From assembly GCA_033557465.1 (NCBI GenBank), contig CM066034.1, forward strand, positions 989,001,637 to 989,065,636: a DNA stretch of 64,000 nt, read 5' to 3'. The position numbers and the translations under genes were made by a program. The notes beneath the pieces are model-generated. The model searched no databases. It had not been told where the DNA came from and saw only the letters and a list, made by a program, of their open reading frames with translations. Source of the stretch: Ichthyophis bannanicus. Taxonomy: Eukaryota > Chordata > Amphibia > Gymnophiona > Ichthyophiidae. Positions within the stretch are counted from its first letter, which is position 1. Every line of letters begins with the position of its first letter. Below are positions 44,349-55,330 of the stretch, piece after piece.

Positions 44349-45170
44349 GGAGAAAACAAAATAAGCTGAACTGCTATGGATCTGTACACCAGTGGCTTAA
44401 ATTCCACAAAACCAGTTCCTGAGGTACAAGGGGACCCAGGGAAGTAGTGGGCCTGCTTACAATCTCTCCCATATCTTCTGAGGAGGATCTCTCTCGTTTC
44501 CCCCCACCTCATATTTAGGAGGCCCTTTTCAATATTTTGTTTGCAGGGCCTTAATTTGAACTTCTACCACTGCCCTATACAACACTAGCAGAATCCCTCA
44601 CTGTGCACAAAGAGTCCCAGGAATTACTTTAATAATCAGAGATTAAGCAAATTATTGAGCTCTGATGCACATTTTATGGGGTGATGTAATGAAGGCGGAG
44701 ACTTGTGACATGGCTCAGAAGAATTTGGAGGGAGGTATAAAAACCCCTGCTTGAGTACACAAGAGGGGACTTCCTACAGAGGATTTGGAGGAGTTCCCAT
44801 TCAAGGTCACCACGTAACCAGGGGCAGCAGAAAGCCATTTGCATTGAGGGGAGCCAAGCTCTGCCCCAGGCCCGTCGAACCGCATGAGGCTGCTATCACC
44901 GGCCTTCCCCTTCTGTCTGCCCACAGGTGTACATATTAAGGTATAGTTTGCCAGTGCTTCAATCTGGTTCTGTCCTCGACAACAGGTATCGGTTGGCAGT
45001 ACACATAGCGACCTATAAGTAAACTGTATGATTCAGTCAGTAGTTTTCATAATAAAATTAACAAAGAAAACAAAATAGTGATCAGAATGACTAAAACGCA
45101 TTCCATCACGGATAGGGTATTTGAAATCCGTGTGTGTGTGTTATGTGTGTGCGTGCATGTGCTGTGCATG
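44349..45170. other. Unassigned DNA
   Basis: No gene seen. A short GT-rich run is at about 45130-45175, just before the minisatellite. Confidence 0.4.
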
Positions 45171-46045
45171 TCTGTGGGGAGGGGGACAGATGTGGAGTAG
45201 TTGCAGGGGGTAGTTTTCTGGGGTAGGTGAAGTTTTCAGAGTGGTGGGCAAGTCACAAGGAGACAGCTTTTGAGTATGGGGGGCAGTTTATGGAGCAGTA
45301 GGGGTTTGGGGGCTGGGGCATTTGCAGGGAGTAGTTTTTGGACCAGTTTGCCAGGTGATAAGGAGGTTGCAAGGGATTAGTTTGGGGGGGGGGGTGTTAT
45401 TTTGCAAGGTGACAGGGCAGCTGCAGGGGTTAGTTTTTGGCACTGGGGTAGCTGCAATGGAGCAGATTTTGGTGGTAGGGCAGTCTGTGGAGTAATTGTG
45501 GGGGCTATTTTGGTGGTTTGCAGAGCTAGTATTTTGGGGTTGTCGGGGTAGTTTTGTGGGAGTGGTGCAGTTTGTGGGGTGGTGGGGAAGTTGTGGGTGT
45601 AGTGTTTGGGATGGGGAAGTTACAGGGGTAGGTTTGGGGGGGTGGTGTCAGTTTGCAGGTTGGTAGAGTATAACTTGTGATGTGTACATTTTGGGAGTGG
45701 GGGGGTAGATGGTGGGGAGGAAGGATTGTTATGGGAGGTAATTATGTGGATGGAGCAGTTTGCAGGGTGGTGGGATTGTTGCAAAGGGTACATTTTGGGG
45801 GGCCATGCAATTTGTGGTGTTTGAAGAATTTGCGAGGAATAGTTTTTGGGGGGTGGGTGAAGCTTGTGGGTTGATGTGCAGTTGCCAGAAGTAGGTACCT
45901 CATCATCTCATAAAATGCCCCACCCAAAAAACTACTGGGAGGGTAGTTTTGTAGGGGTGGAGCAATTGCAAGGAGTAGATTTTGGAGGTGGGGCAGTTTG
46001 CGACGAGGTGCTGGGGCAGCTACAGAAGGAAGTTTGGGGGGGTTG
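45171..46045 (+). repeat. G/T-rich minisatellite, composite repeat copy A
   Basis: Degenerate tandem units of about 40-60 bases built from GTAGTTTTTGGGG, TGGGGCAGTTTGCAGGG and TGGTGGGGTAGTTGCAGGGG. The complementary C/A-rich array occurs at 53690-54274 and beyond. G-runs of 4-9 bases are frequent. No coding function. Confidence 0.82.
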
Positions 46046-46079
46046 AGAGAACAGGGAGAGGGGGTTTGAAAGGAGGAAT

Positions 46080-46380
46080 TCCTGAACTGCTGTGTTTCAC
46101 TGTGTGCAGGTCTCTATGCTACAGAAGCTGGAACTCCTCCCACAGAAATGCACTGGGCCATATAACTCTGGAACCCCCTCTCCCTGGTCTAGTGTGGCCC
46201 GTTTTCAAACTCTGCGTCTTTTTACTGGTCTCTCTCACATGGCAAGTTTCATCTCATTCTATTAAATGTTTGGAGAGTTATTTTGCCCCCAGAAATACAG
46301 ACATTTTCAACTCCTTCTGTACATTTCTTTCCAGCTTCCATTAGGTTGGAAAGAAGAAAAACAGAGATGCTTTTCTACCC
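46080..46380 (+). repeat. Composite repeat unique block, copy A
   Basis: Landmarks ACAGAAGCTGGAACTCCT, GGAGAGTTATTTTGCCCCCA and TTAGGTTGGAAAGAAG recur in inverted order at 53196-53580. The order (minisatellite then block) is the same in both copies, so they are full repeats in opposite orientation. Confidence 0.75.
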
Positions 46381-46704
46381 TTTAGCAACTGAGTTGATCT
46401 CAGTCTCTCTTCTACTTTCTTCTTTTTTGTCTTCTCTTCAGTTCTTTTCTATGGTCTCCTTTCCAGTTCTTTTCTCTCATCCCAGCCTTCTTCCCGTTTT
46501 TCCTACAACCGTCTGACATAGATCTTTCCTTTTCATCTTTCCTTTCCCACGTTCTCTTTTCCTTGCCTCTCTATCCACTCGTAGCTAGATTTCACCTCTC
46601 CTTCTAGAATCTCTTACCCCGCACGGTCACTCTAGTCACCTTCCACCTACCCACCAGCTTTACATCTTACACCCTCCCCTCCTCTCTGGCCCCTCTCTGT
46701 CTGA
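46381..46704. other. Pyrimidine-rich spacer
   Basis: C/T-rich stretch with no coding signal, ending at the TTA target of the DNA transposon. Confidence 0.5.
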
Positions 46705-46707
46705 TTA

Positions 46708-46790
46708 CACAGGTACACTACCAAAAAACTGCCTCCAGTTTTGCAACTGATTCCTATAGATTTTGGGGTGCTGAATCCAGGAAAAATAGC
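46708..46790 (+). repeat. Left terminal inverted repeat of the DNA transposon
   Basis: Starts CACAGGTACACTACC; matches the complement of about 49466-49545 with gaps around A/T runs. The inner anchor is GGGGTGCTGAATCC. Confidence 0.8.
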
Positions 46791-47213
46791 CAAAATGTTC
46801 CATCACGTCACGTTTTCTTGCAAAATTAGATTTCTTACCCATATACGGAATGTTCACATAATTTCTTTTTAGCCGACTGCAGTTTATTTTCTTGGCCCAA
46901 AATAGAGGTTGTAATGGTTAACTAACTAGAAACACTCCCTCATGATATTTTAGAGTGTTTGGTATTCATTTTATACATTAACAGGACAATTGGGAGGCGG
47001 GGGGCTAAATCCAGTACTCGCGCTGGCGCATGTTCTTTCCTGTTCGCCTCGCCTCGTTCGCGCTCGCTCAAACACGGTGGTTGCGACATGAACGTTCCTG
47101 TCAAATTTCAGTTTCTTGCAAGTTCATTATTACCTTTTGTTTGCTCAGTCGTAATCCAGCTTTATTCCGAAGTGGTTCACTACAGTTGTAGTTTGCAGTG
47201 CTGTGTATTTGTG

Positions 47214-48941
47214 ATGGCTCACAGAGCCAGAGGTTGCGTCAACTCTCCGGACAGTTTTTGTTTTATTTGTGGGGAATATACCGTGAAAAAGCGGCAGAGG
47301 AACATTTCTGCATTTATTAAAAAAGTATATTTCGCCTATTTCGGTTTGAAGTTAGGCGATCAAGACAAACCGTGGGCTCCTCACAAAGTGTGCAAGACAT
47401 GTGAGGAAGATCTACGCTTATGGATGAAAGGTAAAAAACAAGCATTTCGTTTCGGAATACCTATGATGTGGCGTGAACAAAGAGACCACAGCAGTGACTG
47501 CTATTTTTGCTCTTGCATTGTGAAGGGATACAACTTAAAAAATAAGAACGTAATAAGTTACCCCAACCTTCCCTCAGCAATTAGGCCTATGCCTCATAGC
47601 AACGAAGTACCTGTGCCTGAACCACCAAAATCTTTGGATCATATTTGTGTGGACAGTTCTGATCATGATGAGACTCATCAGATGGCTTTTCCCGATGAGT
47701 CCAGTACTTCCGAGTTTGAAACTGAACCAGATCCGAAACCTGAACTTTTCTCTCAAGCTGAATTGAATGATTTAGTCCGGGATTTAGGACTCCCAAAAGA
47801 TGCTGCCCAACTGCTAGGTTCTCGGCTTAAACAGAAAAATCTATTGTCACCAGGAACAACTTTTTATTGGTACCGCAACCGCGAGACACAATTTTTGAAG
47901 TATTTCAGCAAAGAGGAAGATTTGGTATTTTGCAACGATATATACGGAGTGATGGAAAAGTTTGAACTCAAGTATGATCCTGCTGAATGGCGGCTGTTCA
48001 TTGATTCGTCAAAAGACAGCATAAAAGGTGTTCTTCTTCATAATGGCAACACATTCGCTTCAGTTCCTATTGCTCACTCTGTTATTCTCCAAGAAAAATA
48101 TGAGAATTTGGCCCTGATTCTTCAGAAGATTCGTTATGATGAGCATAAGTGGATGATTTGTGGAGACTTTAAAATTCTATCCATGCTATTAGGGCAGCAA
48201 TCCGGTTTCACCAAATATCCCTGCTTCCTTTGCTTGTGGGATAGCCGGGCCCGCGACCTACACTGGGGGAAAAAAGACTGGCCAATTCGGGAGTATTTGA
48301 GACCTGGTGAGAAAAATGTTCTTCATGAGAGCTTGGTACCTCGTGATAAAATTCTATTACCACCTCTCCACATTAAGTTGGGTCTCATTAAGCAATTCAT
48401 CAAGTCCCTTCCAAAAGATGGTGAGTGCTTTCGGTACCTTTGCTCACAGTTCCCCCGACTTTCTGAAGCAAAGCTAAAGGAAGGAGTGTTTGTTGGCCCT
48501 GATATAAGGAAACTCATTTCAGATGGAGCATTCGCTGAAACGATGTCTGAGAAGGAAAAAGAAGCCTAGGATTCCTTCAAGGATGTTGTTCTCAAATTCT
48601 TGGGGAACAGGCGGGATGAGAACTATAAGGATATTGTTGCCAGGATGCTCAATGCCTTCAAAGAACAAGGCTGTAACATGAGCCTGAAAGTCCATTTCTT
48701 GCACTCCCATGTGAACTACTTTCCCGAAAACTTGGGGGCGTACAGTGAAGAACAAGGTGAAAGGTTTCACCAGGACATCAAGGACGCAGAGAGAAGGTAC
48801 CAAGGAAGATGGAACACCACTATGATGGCTGATTTCTGCTGGTTGCTGCTGCGGGAAACCCCAGATGAAAAATACGCCAAGCAGCGCACCAAGAGAAGCA
48901 TTCGGGGGAAGAAGAAACGGGCCCACCAGGAGATTGATTGA
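47214..48941 (+). pseudogene. Transposase-like protein, one premature stop
   Basis: Single reading frame of 575 codons (ATG 47214; stop 48939-48941) broken only by TAG at 48567-48569, codon 452, in the segment KEKEA-stop-DSFKD. I start at MAHRARGCVNS because related proteins I recall begin there; an in-frame ATG at 47088 would add 42 residues. Zinc-binding-type cysteines: CFIC (16-19), CKTC (60-63), CYFC (96-99). An acidic linker spans about 140-175. A putative RNase H-fold core has Asp264 (LFIDSS), Asp318 (ICGDFK), a CFLC pair (337-340) and Glu512/513/516 (SEEQGERFHQD), resembling a DDE catalytic triad with a CxxC insert. The C-terminus is basic (KRSIRGKKKRAHQ). The DDE assignment is inference. 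Similar multicopy proteins occur in other animals from memory, but I cannot give a family name. Confidence 0.8.
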
Positions 48942-49465
48942 CCCAAGAATGACTTTAAAATCTAAACTGTGTTGACAAATATCGTGTTTTTACTAAACTT
49001 TGAAATAAAAATTTGCTAGTTATTACCACAGTGTCGGATCTCATTTATTAGAATTTTATTTTCACACCATCGGGTGTTTGTCTTCATGTATTGCAATGGT
49101 GCGGTTTGCGTTTTCTATTCTTACATACATACCTGTACAACATTTTTTGCACATTTCTTTGCTTTGCTTTGTGTCTAACCTCGCTCTTATATGCTCAATG
49201 TTTGTGCACATGTATGTGGCTGTTTTAAGTGCAGACAATCTTGCTACCATCACAGTGTGTTTTGTTGACATTACTCTATTCTTATGTGCTGCCTTGTTAC
49301 AATTTTCTTTATTCTTATTTGAATAACTACTAAACAATTAGTATAAAGAATTCATCCAAGAAACTTTTATCTCGATCGCACTCAATCTGAAACGTTCACC
49401 TCAAACTGCTAACCCAATGTAGCAAAAAATCTGTACGTGATGGAGCAAATTGGTTACCAGATTTG

Positions 49466-49545
49466 GATTCAGCGCACCAAAAAACGTAAAAATCAATCGA
49501 AACATTAGAGGCAGTTTAAAAAAAAATTTTTTTAGTGTACCTGTG
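49466..49545 (-). repeat. Right terminal inverted repeat of the DNA transposon
   Basis: Ends AGTGTACCTGTG at 49545, inverted relative to 46708. The inner anchor GGATTCAGCGCACC at about 49465-49478 pairs with 46770-46783. Confidence 0.8.
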
Positions 49546-50077
49546 TTATTTTTCCAACATGCTATTCCCCCATCTCAACACACTGTCCTTCTCCCCTCCT
49601 CAGCCGTCATCTGCCTTCCTCTGCTTCCTGTCCCCCTTATCTCCCCAGTTCCTCCCTTGTCACTCATCCCCCCCCCCCTTCTGGTTTCCACTTTTTCTTT
49701 TCTGTCTCTTAGTCCCAAGCTGAATCCTATTTGCCCTCTTTTAGTCCTCCTTAGCTCCATTTCCACTCTATCCTCAGTCTCTCACGCCTTCCACATCCCC
49801 CTTGGAGGAGCTGAGAATGGGATGAAAGGCAATGAAAAAGAATAGGCGGAGAAAAGAAAGAAGGGAAAGTATTAAAATATCCACTCTGAAAGTAAAGAGA
49901 GTAAGAAGAGACCACCACAAAGAAAAATGGAGACAGAAAGGGAAAGAGAGTAGAGTCTTGGAATTAGGTGGAGATTTAGGGACGGTAGGGAGAGCAGGGA
50001 CTTACGGTAGTGATTGGGTTTCGGGGGGGATGTTAGATGGGCTGAGGATGTGAGGGCGGGGAGGGATGGAGCAATTG
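49546..50077. other. Unassigned DNA
   Basis: Pyrimidine-rich then purine-rich; no gene found. Confidence 0.4.
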
Positions 50078-50149
50078 GAGATTGGAAACCGGATACTGGG
50101 CTCGATGGACCTTTGGTCTGACTCAGCATTGCATTTCTTATGTTCTTAT
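50078..50149 (+). mobile_element. CR1 LINE 3' terminus fragment
   Basis: GATACTGGGCTCGATGGACC followed by TTTGGTCTGACTCAGC and a final CTTATGTTCTTAT, the CR1 3' end. Confidence 0.75.
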
Positions 50150-51390
50150 ATCTCCACATCCCTCCTATCCAGTATCCTAGGTGCTGTCCTCCATTCATCA
50201 TCCCCTTCCTTCTGCATCATCTGCTCTCCTTGCTCCCCCCCACTTAAGGATTCTCTCTCTCTTGCCCTCATCACTAACGGTCTCATCCCCTCCTCCCCCT
50301 CTCTTTCCTTCTCTCCATCACAAGTCCTTTGTCTCTCACACAGTACTTAGTCCTCTGTCTCCTATACTGATCTCCACTTCTCCTTGCTCCCACCTATCTC
50401 TGGATCTCCCCCCCCCCTCGCATCCCCTTTCTAGACCCTCCCCCTAGTCGTAGTCTTCAGCCCCTCTTTCCTCCTATCTCCAGTCCTCCTGCCATTTCCC
50501 ATCAAGATCCTCTCTTCCTCCACCATCACCGTCCACTCTAGCCAGGGTCTCCTCACCATAACCTGGATTTTCCTGTCACTCCCTCCAGGTATTTTCTCGT
50601 CCTTCCACGCACTCTGTCTTCCTCCCTCCCATTCTGGCACCCTCTTGTTCCTTTCTTCAGGCATTTTCCCTTCTCTCTCTCTCACTGTGCCCACCCCAGA
50701 GTGGTCTCCTGTAGCCAGCTCTACTGTTACCTCCACTCTGGTCTGCGGAGAAATGAAAAGCTCACCATATTTTGAGTACCGATTGCTTGCAACACTGGCC
50801 TTCCTCATGGTCATTCTCCCCCTCCCCAAGCCTGCAGCAGCCATGGCAGCACTTAATTGGGTCTCATAGTATAAGCCGCTAGACCCATGCAACTCACACT
50901 GTGAGACTGGCCCCTCGTTGTTGTAGATGATGGGATCTGATTAAGCACTACTGCTGTGTATCCCGGAGGAAGGAAGGAAGGACTGGAAGGTCCAGGCATC
51001 ACATCGAATCCGGAGAGAGTCTGTGCTGCCATGGACTGAAGGGAGTGCGGTAGAAAAGATGCCGGTGTAGAGACCCCTCAGGTTCTGTCTCATCTAAGCA
51101 GCAGAGACCTCTAGTGGCTCTACTAAAATACTGCATTGTGCCTTTTATGCTACCCAGTATTTCCAGAGTATGGGAGGACTCTCCTTGCCAGTAACACAAT
51201 GGTGAGAGGAGACCTCACTTGTGAGAATCCTTATTGGTATAAAGACCAAGCCCAAGGCCAAGGACAGTTTTCTGTCTTTGGCTGGCACAGCCACTGTCTC
51301 ATAATGGCAGGTGCCTCTGATTTTATAGCCATGCACCATAGGGGAGAAAAAGAGGGTCCTGGTTAGCAAGCCAGGGAACCAATAACCTAA
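50150..51390. other. Unassigned DNA
   Basis: Long C/T-rich stretch to about 50650. A minus-strand open stretch (50431-50892) beginning MHGSSGLYYETQLSAAMAAA is notable for length but lies in low-complexity DNA with no recognised domain or splice context. No repeat recognised between 50900 and 51390. Confidence 0.4.
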
Positions 51391-51772
51391 TAACCAGAAT
51401 ATAGAAAGACTAGGGGACATGCAATGAAGCTACAGGGTAAACTATTTAAGACTAATAAAAGAAAATATTTTTTCACTCAACGTGTAATCAAACTCTGGAA
51501 TTTGTTACCGGAGGATGTAGTAAAGGCTGTTAATGTAGCTGGGTTTAAAAAAGGTTTGGATAAATTCCTGGAGGAAAGGTCCATAAACCATTATTAAGAA
51601 GGGACCCAGGATATCAATGCTTGAACCAATACAAGCATTGTGGAACCTGTGTCTCTTGGGGAAACTGCTAGGTACGTATGACCTAGATTGGCCACTGTTG
51701 GAAACAGGATACTGGGCTTGATGGACCTTGGTCTGACCCAGTATGGCATATCTTATGTTCTTATGTTCTTAA
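51391..51772 (+). mobile_element. CR1 LINE 3' end, young copy
   Basis: Begins at AATATAGAAAGACTAGGGG and is nearly identical to 22875-23247 through [27 protein letters not shown] codons to the 3' end (TGGTCTGACCCAGTATGGC) and a TTCTTATGTTCTTATGTTCT tail. Severely 5'-truncated. Confidence 0.9.
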
Positions 51773-53195
51773 CGGTGACAAGGGCAGCTCAGGCCACTGC
51801 ACGATAAAGGAGGACGAGAGCCTTGGAGACAGAAGGAACAGCAGGGAGTCCTGATTCTGGAACAAGAGAGAATACAGAGGACATCCCCTAAAGCAAAGAT
51901 GAGGAGGACCAGGCCTGCAGGGAGCGCAAGGTCTGTGATCACATCCAAGTCCAGCATCCAGCCCTGCAGATACTCTGGGGAAAGAAGTGACTAGGAAAGG
52001 AGCAGTAAGGAGGGGTTCTCCATCAGGAATGGAGAGTCCAGCTAAACTTGGGAGACTGTAACTGTATTTTTGTGCTCTGCATCTATTTTATATTGTTTCC
52101 CTATTGTTATTGTCCGTGATCCTTTAATATTTTTTCAGTAAGCCCTTGGTTCAGAACACCAAAGTTTGGCCTGGACTGCTTTGAGAGTGAGAATTGGAGT
52201 GAGTGGATTTTTTGATGCTTCCCAGTTTTTACTGGTCCCAACCTAAGAACCCTAAATTTCCAACAAGATAGGCCATTGTTAACTCCCTGAAGTTATGCCC
52301 TGTCTGCCATTCAGCCGCAAACAGCCGCTGTGAGGAATTTACCAGATGACAGGGGTTACACACCAGTACTAAGTACCAGTATGTACCACTAGGAAAAAAT
52401 AGCTGCTTAGTTGTAATGAAGTGAAAGTAAAGCCAGAGATCAGCTGGAATGTATGACACTAACAGAAACTAAACTAGGCCAAAGCCTCACTGTAACAGAA
52501 ACTAGAACTATCAAAGTCTCACAGAGTTTACTCACTCATATTCTCTCTTTCTGTGTTACATGAAATCTTGAAGGCCCATCCAGCCTTCTCGTTGTTCGTT
52601 CATTTTGCATGCCACAGACTCTACCTGGTCTCTGGCTTTACCCTAAATTTCCCTACAACTGAAGATTCTCGGAGCTTGTCCTAGGCATGCATGATGCCTC
52701 TTACCTTTAACAATGGATGAGAAAGGTTAAAGAACAAAGAGATATACAGGAAATTAATGTTCATGTCATAAACATATTCTCTAAGTGCAGTATTTAAGGC
52801 TGCAGCGATCAGCTAAATCAAAATATCGACCATGTCGGTGCATCTGCAGCCGAAACAATCATGCCCCGTTTTTCTCGATTTCTTAAGAAGGCCGAAGTTA
52901 AAAGCCATTAAAGTTTCTCTTCCCCCAGCTGAGACAGATCTCCGCATTAAACCCTCCGAAAATACTAAAGGTCAGCACACACAGACACAGTCAATACTCT
53001 CTTTCTGAGGTAATCCTGTAGGCCTCCCCACCACATCTAAACTTGGATCACTAATTGCTCCTGTTTCTGGTCATAAGGAGGGGGCTCTGCAGTGGGAGAA
53101 TTTTCTTCCTCTGACAATACTATTTATCAAATACAGAGTCGTAGCACAGCAGGGCTTCTGACAGTTCACAGCACTCTCTCTTTTCCTGACTGAAA
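51773..53195. other. Unassigned DNA
   Basis: No gene, RNA or mobile element could be supported. Short frames lack motifs. Confidence 0.4.
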
Positions 53196-53580
53196 CCTCT
53201 TTTTATTCTTTCCAACCCAATGGAAGTTAGAAAGAATTATTTAAAAGAGCTCAAGAATATCTGTCTGTCCATCTGTCTGGGGGCAAAATAACTCTCCGAA
53301 AATGGAATGGAATGGGATGAAATCTGGCAGGTGAGAAAAAGTGGTAAAAAGATACATCAAATTCAAAAAATGGGCCAAATCGGACTGGAGGTTCCAAAGA
53401 TATAAGCTCCCCAAAATAACAGGCCAATGCAATCCTATGGGAGAAGGAGTTTCAGCTTCTGTAACATACAGTAGAAACTTACATGCAATGAAGCAGCGGC
53501 AGCGGAAGAGCCAAACAAATCAATCTATCGCCCTATCCCAAGCTCTCTAGTTACTGATGCTGTATTAGACGAAATATTGA
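53196..53580 (-). repeat. Composite repeat unique block, copy B (inverted)
   Basis: The complement of 46080-46380 with divergence: TTTCCAACCCAATGGAAG (53208-53225), GGGGGCAAAATAACTCTCC (53279-53297) and GAAGGAGTTTCAGCTTCTG (53443-53461). Confidence 0.75.
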
Positions 53581-53689
53581 TGGGGCCATGTCTCCCATGC
53601 CCCCCCCCCACCCCTCCATTCCACTGCGTGTGCACTGACACAGTAGTGAGAGAATTTCTCCTTTTAAACTCCATCTTCCTGTCCTCTGC

Positions 53690-54274
53690 TCTCCCAGCCC
53701 CTAAAAACTGCCCCAGCACAGTTGCTTCAGCAACCCATACACAGCCTTGCCCCCAAAATAATCTCTCACAACTACCCTACCAATCAGCCAAATGTCTTTA
53801 ACACACCACCCAGCAAACTGCCCCACCCCAAAAACTATACCCCCCACACCACAATCTGTCCCCACCCCAAAAAACAACCTCACACAACGGCCTGACCACC
53901 CTATAAACTGCTCTATCCCTAAACGTTACACCCCTGCAACTGCCCCCAGCCTAATAAACAATCTCCTGCAAATGCCCCATTTCCCAAAAATACCCACTTA
54001 CATCTGCCCCATCATCCCACAACTGTCCCACCCTCAAATCCTGCCTGCAGCAACTCTACCGCCCCAGAAACTGCTCTCACCCCTAAACAATAGCCTCACA
54101 AGTTTTCCCACCGCTCTGCAAACTGCCCTACCCACAAAACATACCCTATGTAACTGCCCCACCAACCTGCACATTGTCCCACCCCTAAAAAAAAAAAACC
54201 CACACTCCCGCGCAACTGTCCTACCACCAACAAACTTCCCCACCGGTACTAACACTCCCTTCTAACTGTCCAAC
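53690..54274 (-). repeat. C/A-rich minisatellite, copy B (inverted)
   Basis: Tandem units around CAAACTGCCCCACCCC, AAAAACTA and CTCACACAACTGCCCC; the complement of the array at 45171-46045. It is cut at 54274 by an LTR and continues at 54879. Confidence 0.8.
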
Positions 54275-54737
54275 TGTGGCAGGTGAAGGCCCGTGATCCA
54301 CAGTGTCTGACATAAGCAAGCAAGCCTAACTAGCTTGACCTGTAAATGAAGCTTGTGAAGAGGCCCATAGGAATTGCATATCCCCCAATATGCTGCTGTA
54401 GAATTAGAACTCAGTAAAAGCATTGATTTAGCTTAGACAAGCAGAATAGATGGAAAAATACAGAGAAATGTGTTTAAAACTGCTGACAGAGAAATTAGAG
54501 CCCTGCTTCCCTACACGTACAAACTAGCTCAATGGCCTTGAGAGAAGGAAAGTAACAAGTTGGTGAACTGGCCATTGTAATTGGGACTAGAAGGGGGGTA
54601 AGCAGGTGCTCAGCCCACTGCAAGAACATAATTGGATAATCATATCAGTACCGGAACCAATAGAAGGGGTACGGGAGGTACGGGAGGTTACCGGGACCAA
54701 TGAAATGTTTTTCTATACCTAGAATGAAGCTAAAGTC

Positions 54738-54744
54738 TATAAAA
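54738..54744 (+). promoter_or_regulatory. LTR TATA box
   Basis: TATAAAA in the context GTCTATAAAAGTTG, about 140 bases from the LTR 3' end. Confidence 0.65.
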
Positions 54745-54811
54745 GTTGTTGTATTGCCAGAGAACATCGCTCAGCCATTTTGAAATTGACTTTGCTTGAG
54801 ACTTGTGCACA

Positions 54812-54817
54812 AATAAA
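54812..54817 (+). promoter_or_regulatory. LTR polyadenylation signal
   Basis: AATAAA about 70 bases after the TATA box, implying a short R region. Confidence 0.65.
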
Positions 54818-54878
54818 TGATTTGGACCTTCTGAACAGACTCCTGGTATCATTGGTTTGTCTGCGCTCTGCTGCTACA

Positions 54879-55330
54879 CAACTACCCCACAAATTACCCC
54901 AATCCCAAATATTATCCAGCAGCCATCCCAGCACCTCATCAACTGCCCATGAACCTGTCCCACCACCCTCAAACTACTCCCACTCCAAAAAACTACTGCA
55001 TCACAAATGCCTCACCCCCAAGTACTGCCCCCTTATAACTAGTAAATACACACATTGAATTTAAAAATGAGCCAAATTGGACTGGGGTTTCAGAGAAATA
55101 AGATCCCCCCAAAATAAGCCTAATGCCTTTCTATGACTGAAGGTGTTCCATCTCCTGTAAATCAGAAACTAACATACAGAGGAATAGAGGCTGGGAGATG
55201 GCTGCTTTCCAGTTCCCTCTCTCTGGTCTCTACTGCTCCATGTCCAAAAATATATTCCCTTGCAACTGCCCTACCAACACATCAAAAGCTGCCACTATGA
55301 AAAACGTCCCACCCCCAAACCCACCTCAAT
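54879..55330 (-). repeat. Composite repeat continuation, copy C
   Basis: Minisatellite (54883-55050) resumes after the LTR. It is followed by a block similar to 53360-53480 (GAGCCAAATTGGACTGG at about 55069-55085), then a little more minisatellite (about 55240-55330; TTGCAACTGCCCTACC). This shows the block-plus-minisatellite unit is itself tandemly arranged. Confidence 0.7.

Larger units (their letters stand above)
46708..49545 (+). mobile_element. 2838-bp DNA transposon, superfamily not assigned
   Basis: Terminal inverted repeats: CACAGGTACACTA at 46708 and the same read on the complement from 49545, with further matching blocks inward (AACTGCCTC, TTTTTGG or TTTTGGGG, and GTGC(G)CTGAATCC). 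A 3-bp direct repeat TTA flanks it (46705-46707 and 49546-49548). It holds one gene in the sense orientation with a poly-A signal-like AATAAA around 49003. The 3-bp duplication and the CAC start are compatible with several cut-and-paste superfamilies, but the protein does not match one I can name. Confidence 0.85.
54275..54878 (+). mobile_element. 604-bp solo LTR of an endogenous retrovirus-like element
   Basis: Begins TGTGGCAGGTG and ends CTGCTGCTACA, with the TG...CA termini usual for LTRs. A 4-bp duplication CAAC flanks it (54271-54274 and 54879-54882). U3-R-U5 signals are in order: TATA box 54738-54744 and AATAAA 54812-54817. No internal viral genes are adjacent, so it is a solo LTR, presumably left by recombination between two LTRs. 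A 4-bp duplication fits gammaretrovirus-like elements, but the lineage is inference. Confidence 0.82.

Noticed and set aside
49078..49326. Hydrophobic plus-strand frame downstream of the transposase
   Set aside because: 82 codons with no motif, lying in the 3' untranslated part of the transposon.
50431..50892. 153-codon minus-strand open frame starting MHGSSGLYYETQ
   Set aside because: It lies in C/T-rich low-complexity DNA, has no recognised domain and no clear splice sites; probably chance.
53792..54265. 157-codon plus-strand frame rich in Pro/Thr/Asn
   Set aside because: It is a translation of the C/A-rich minisatellite units, not a gene.
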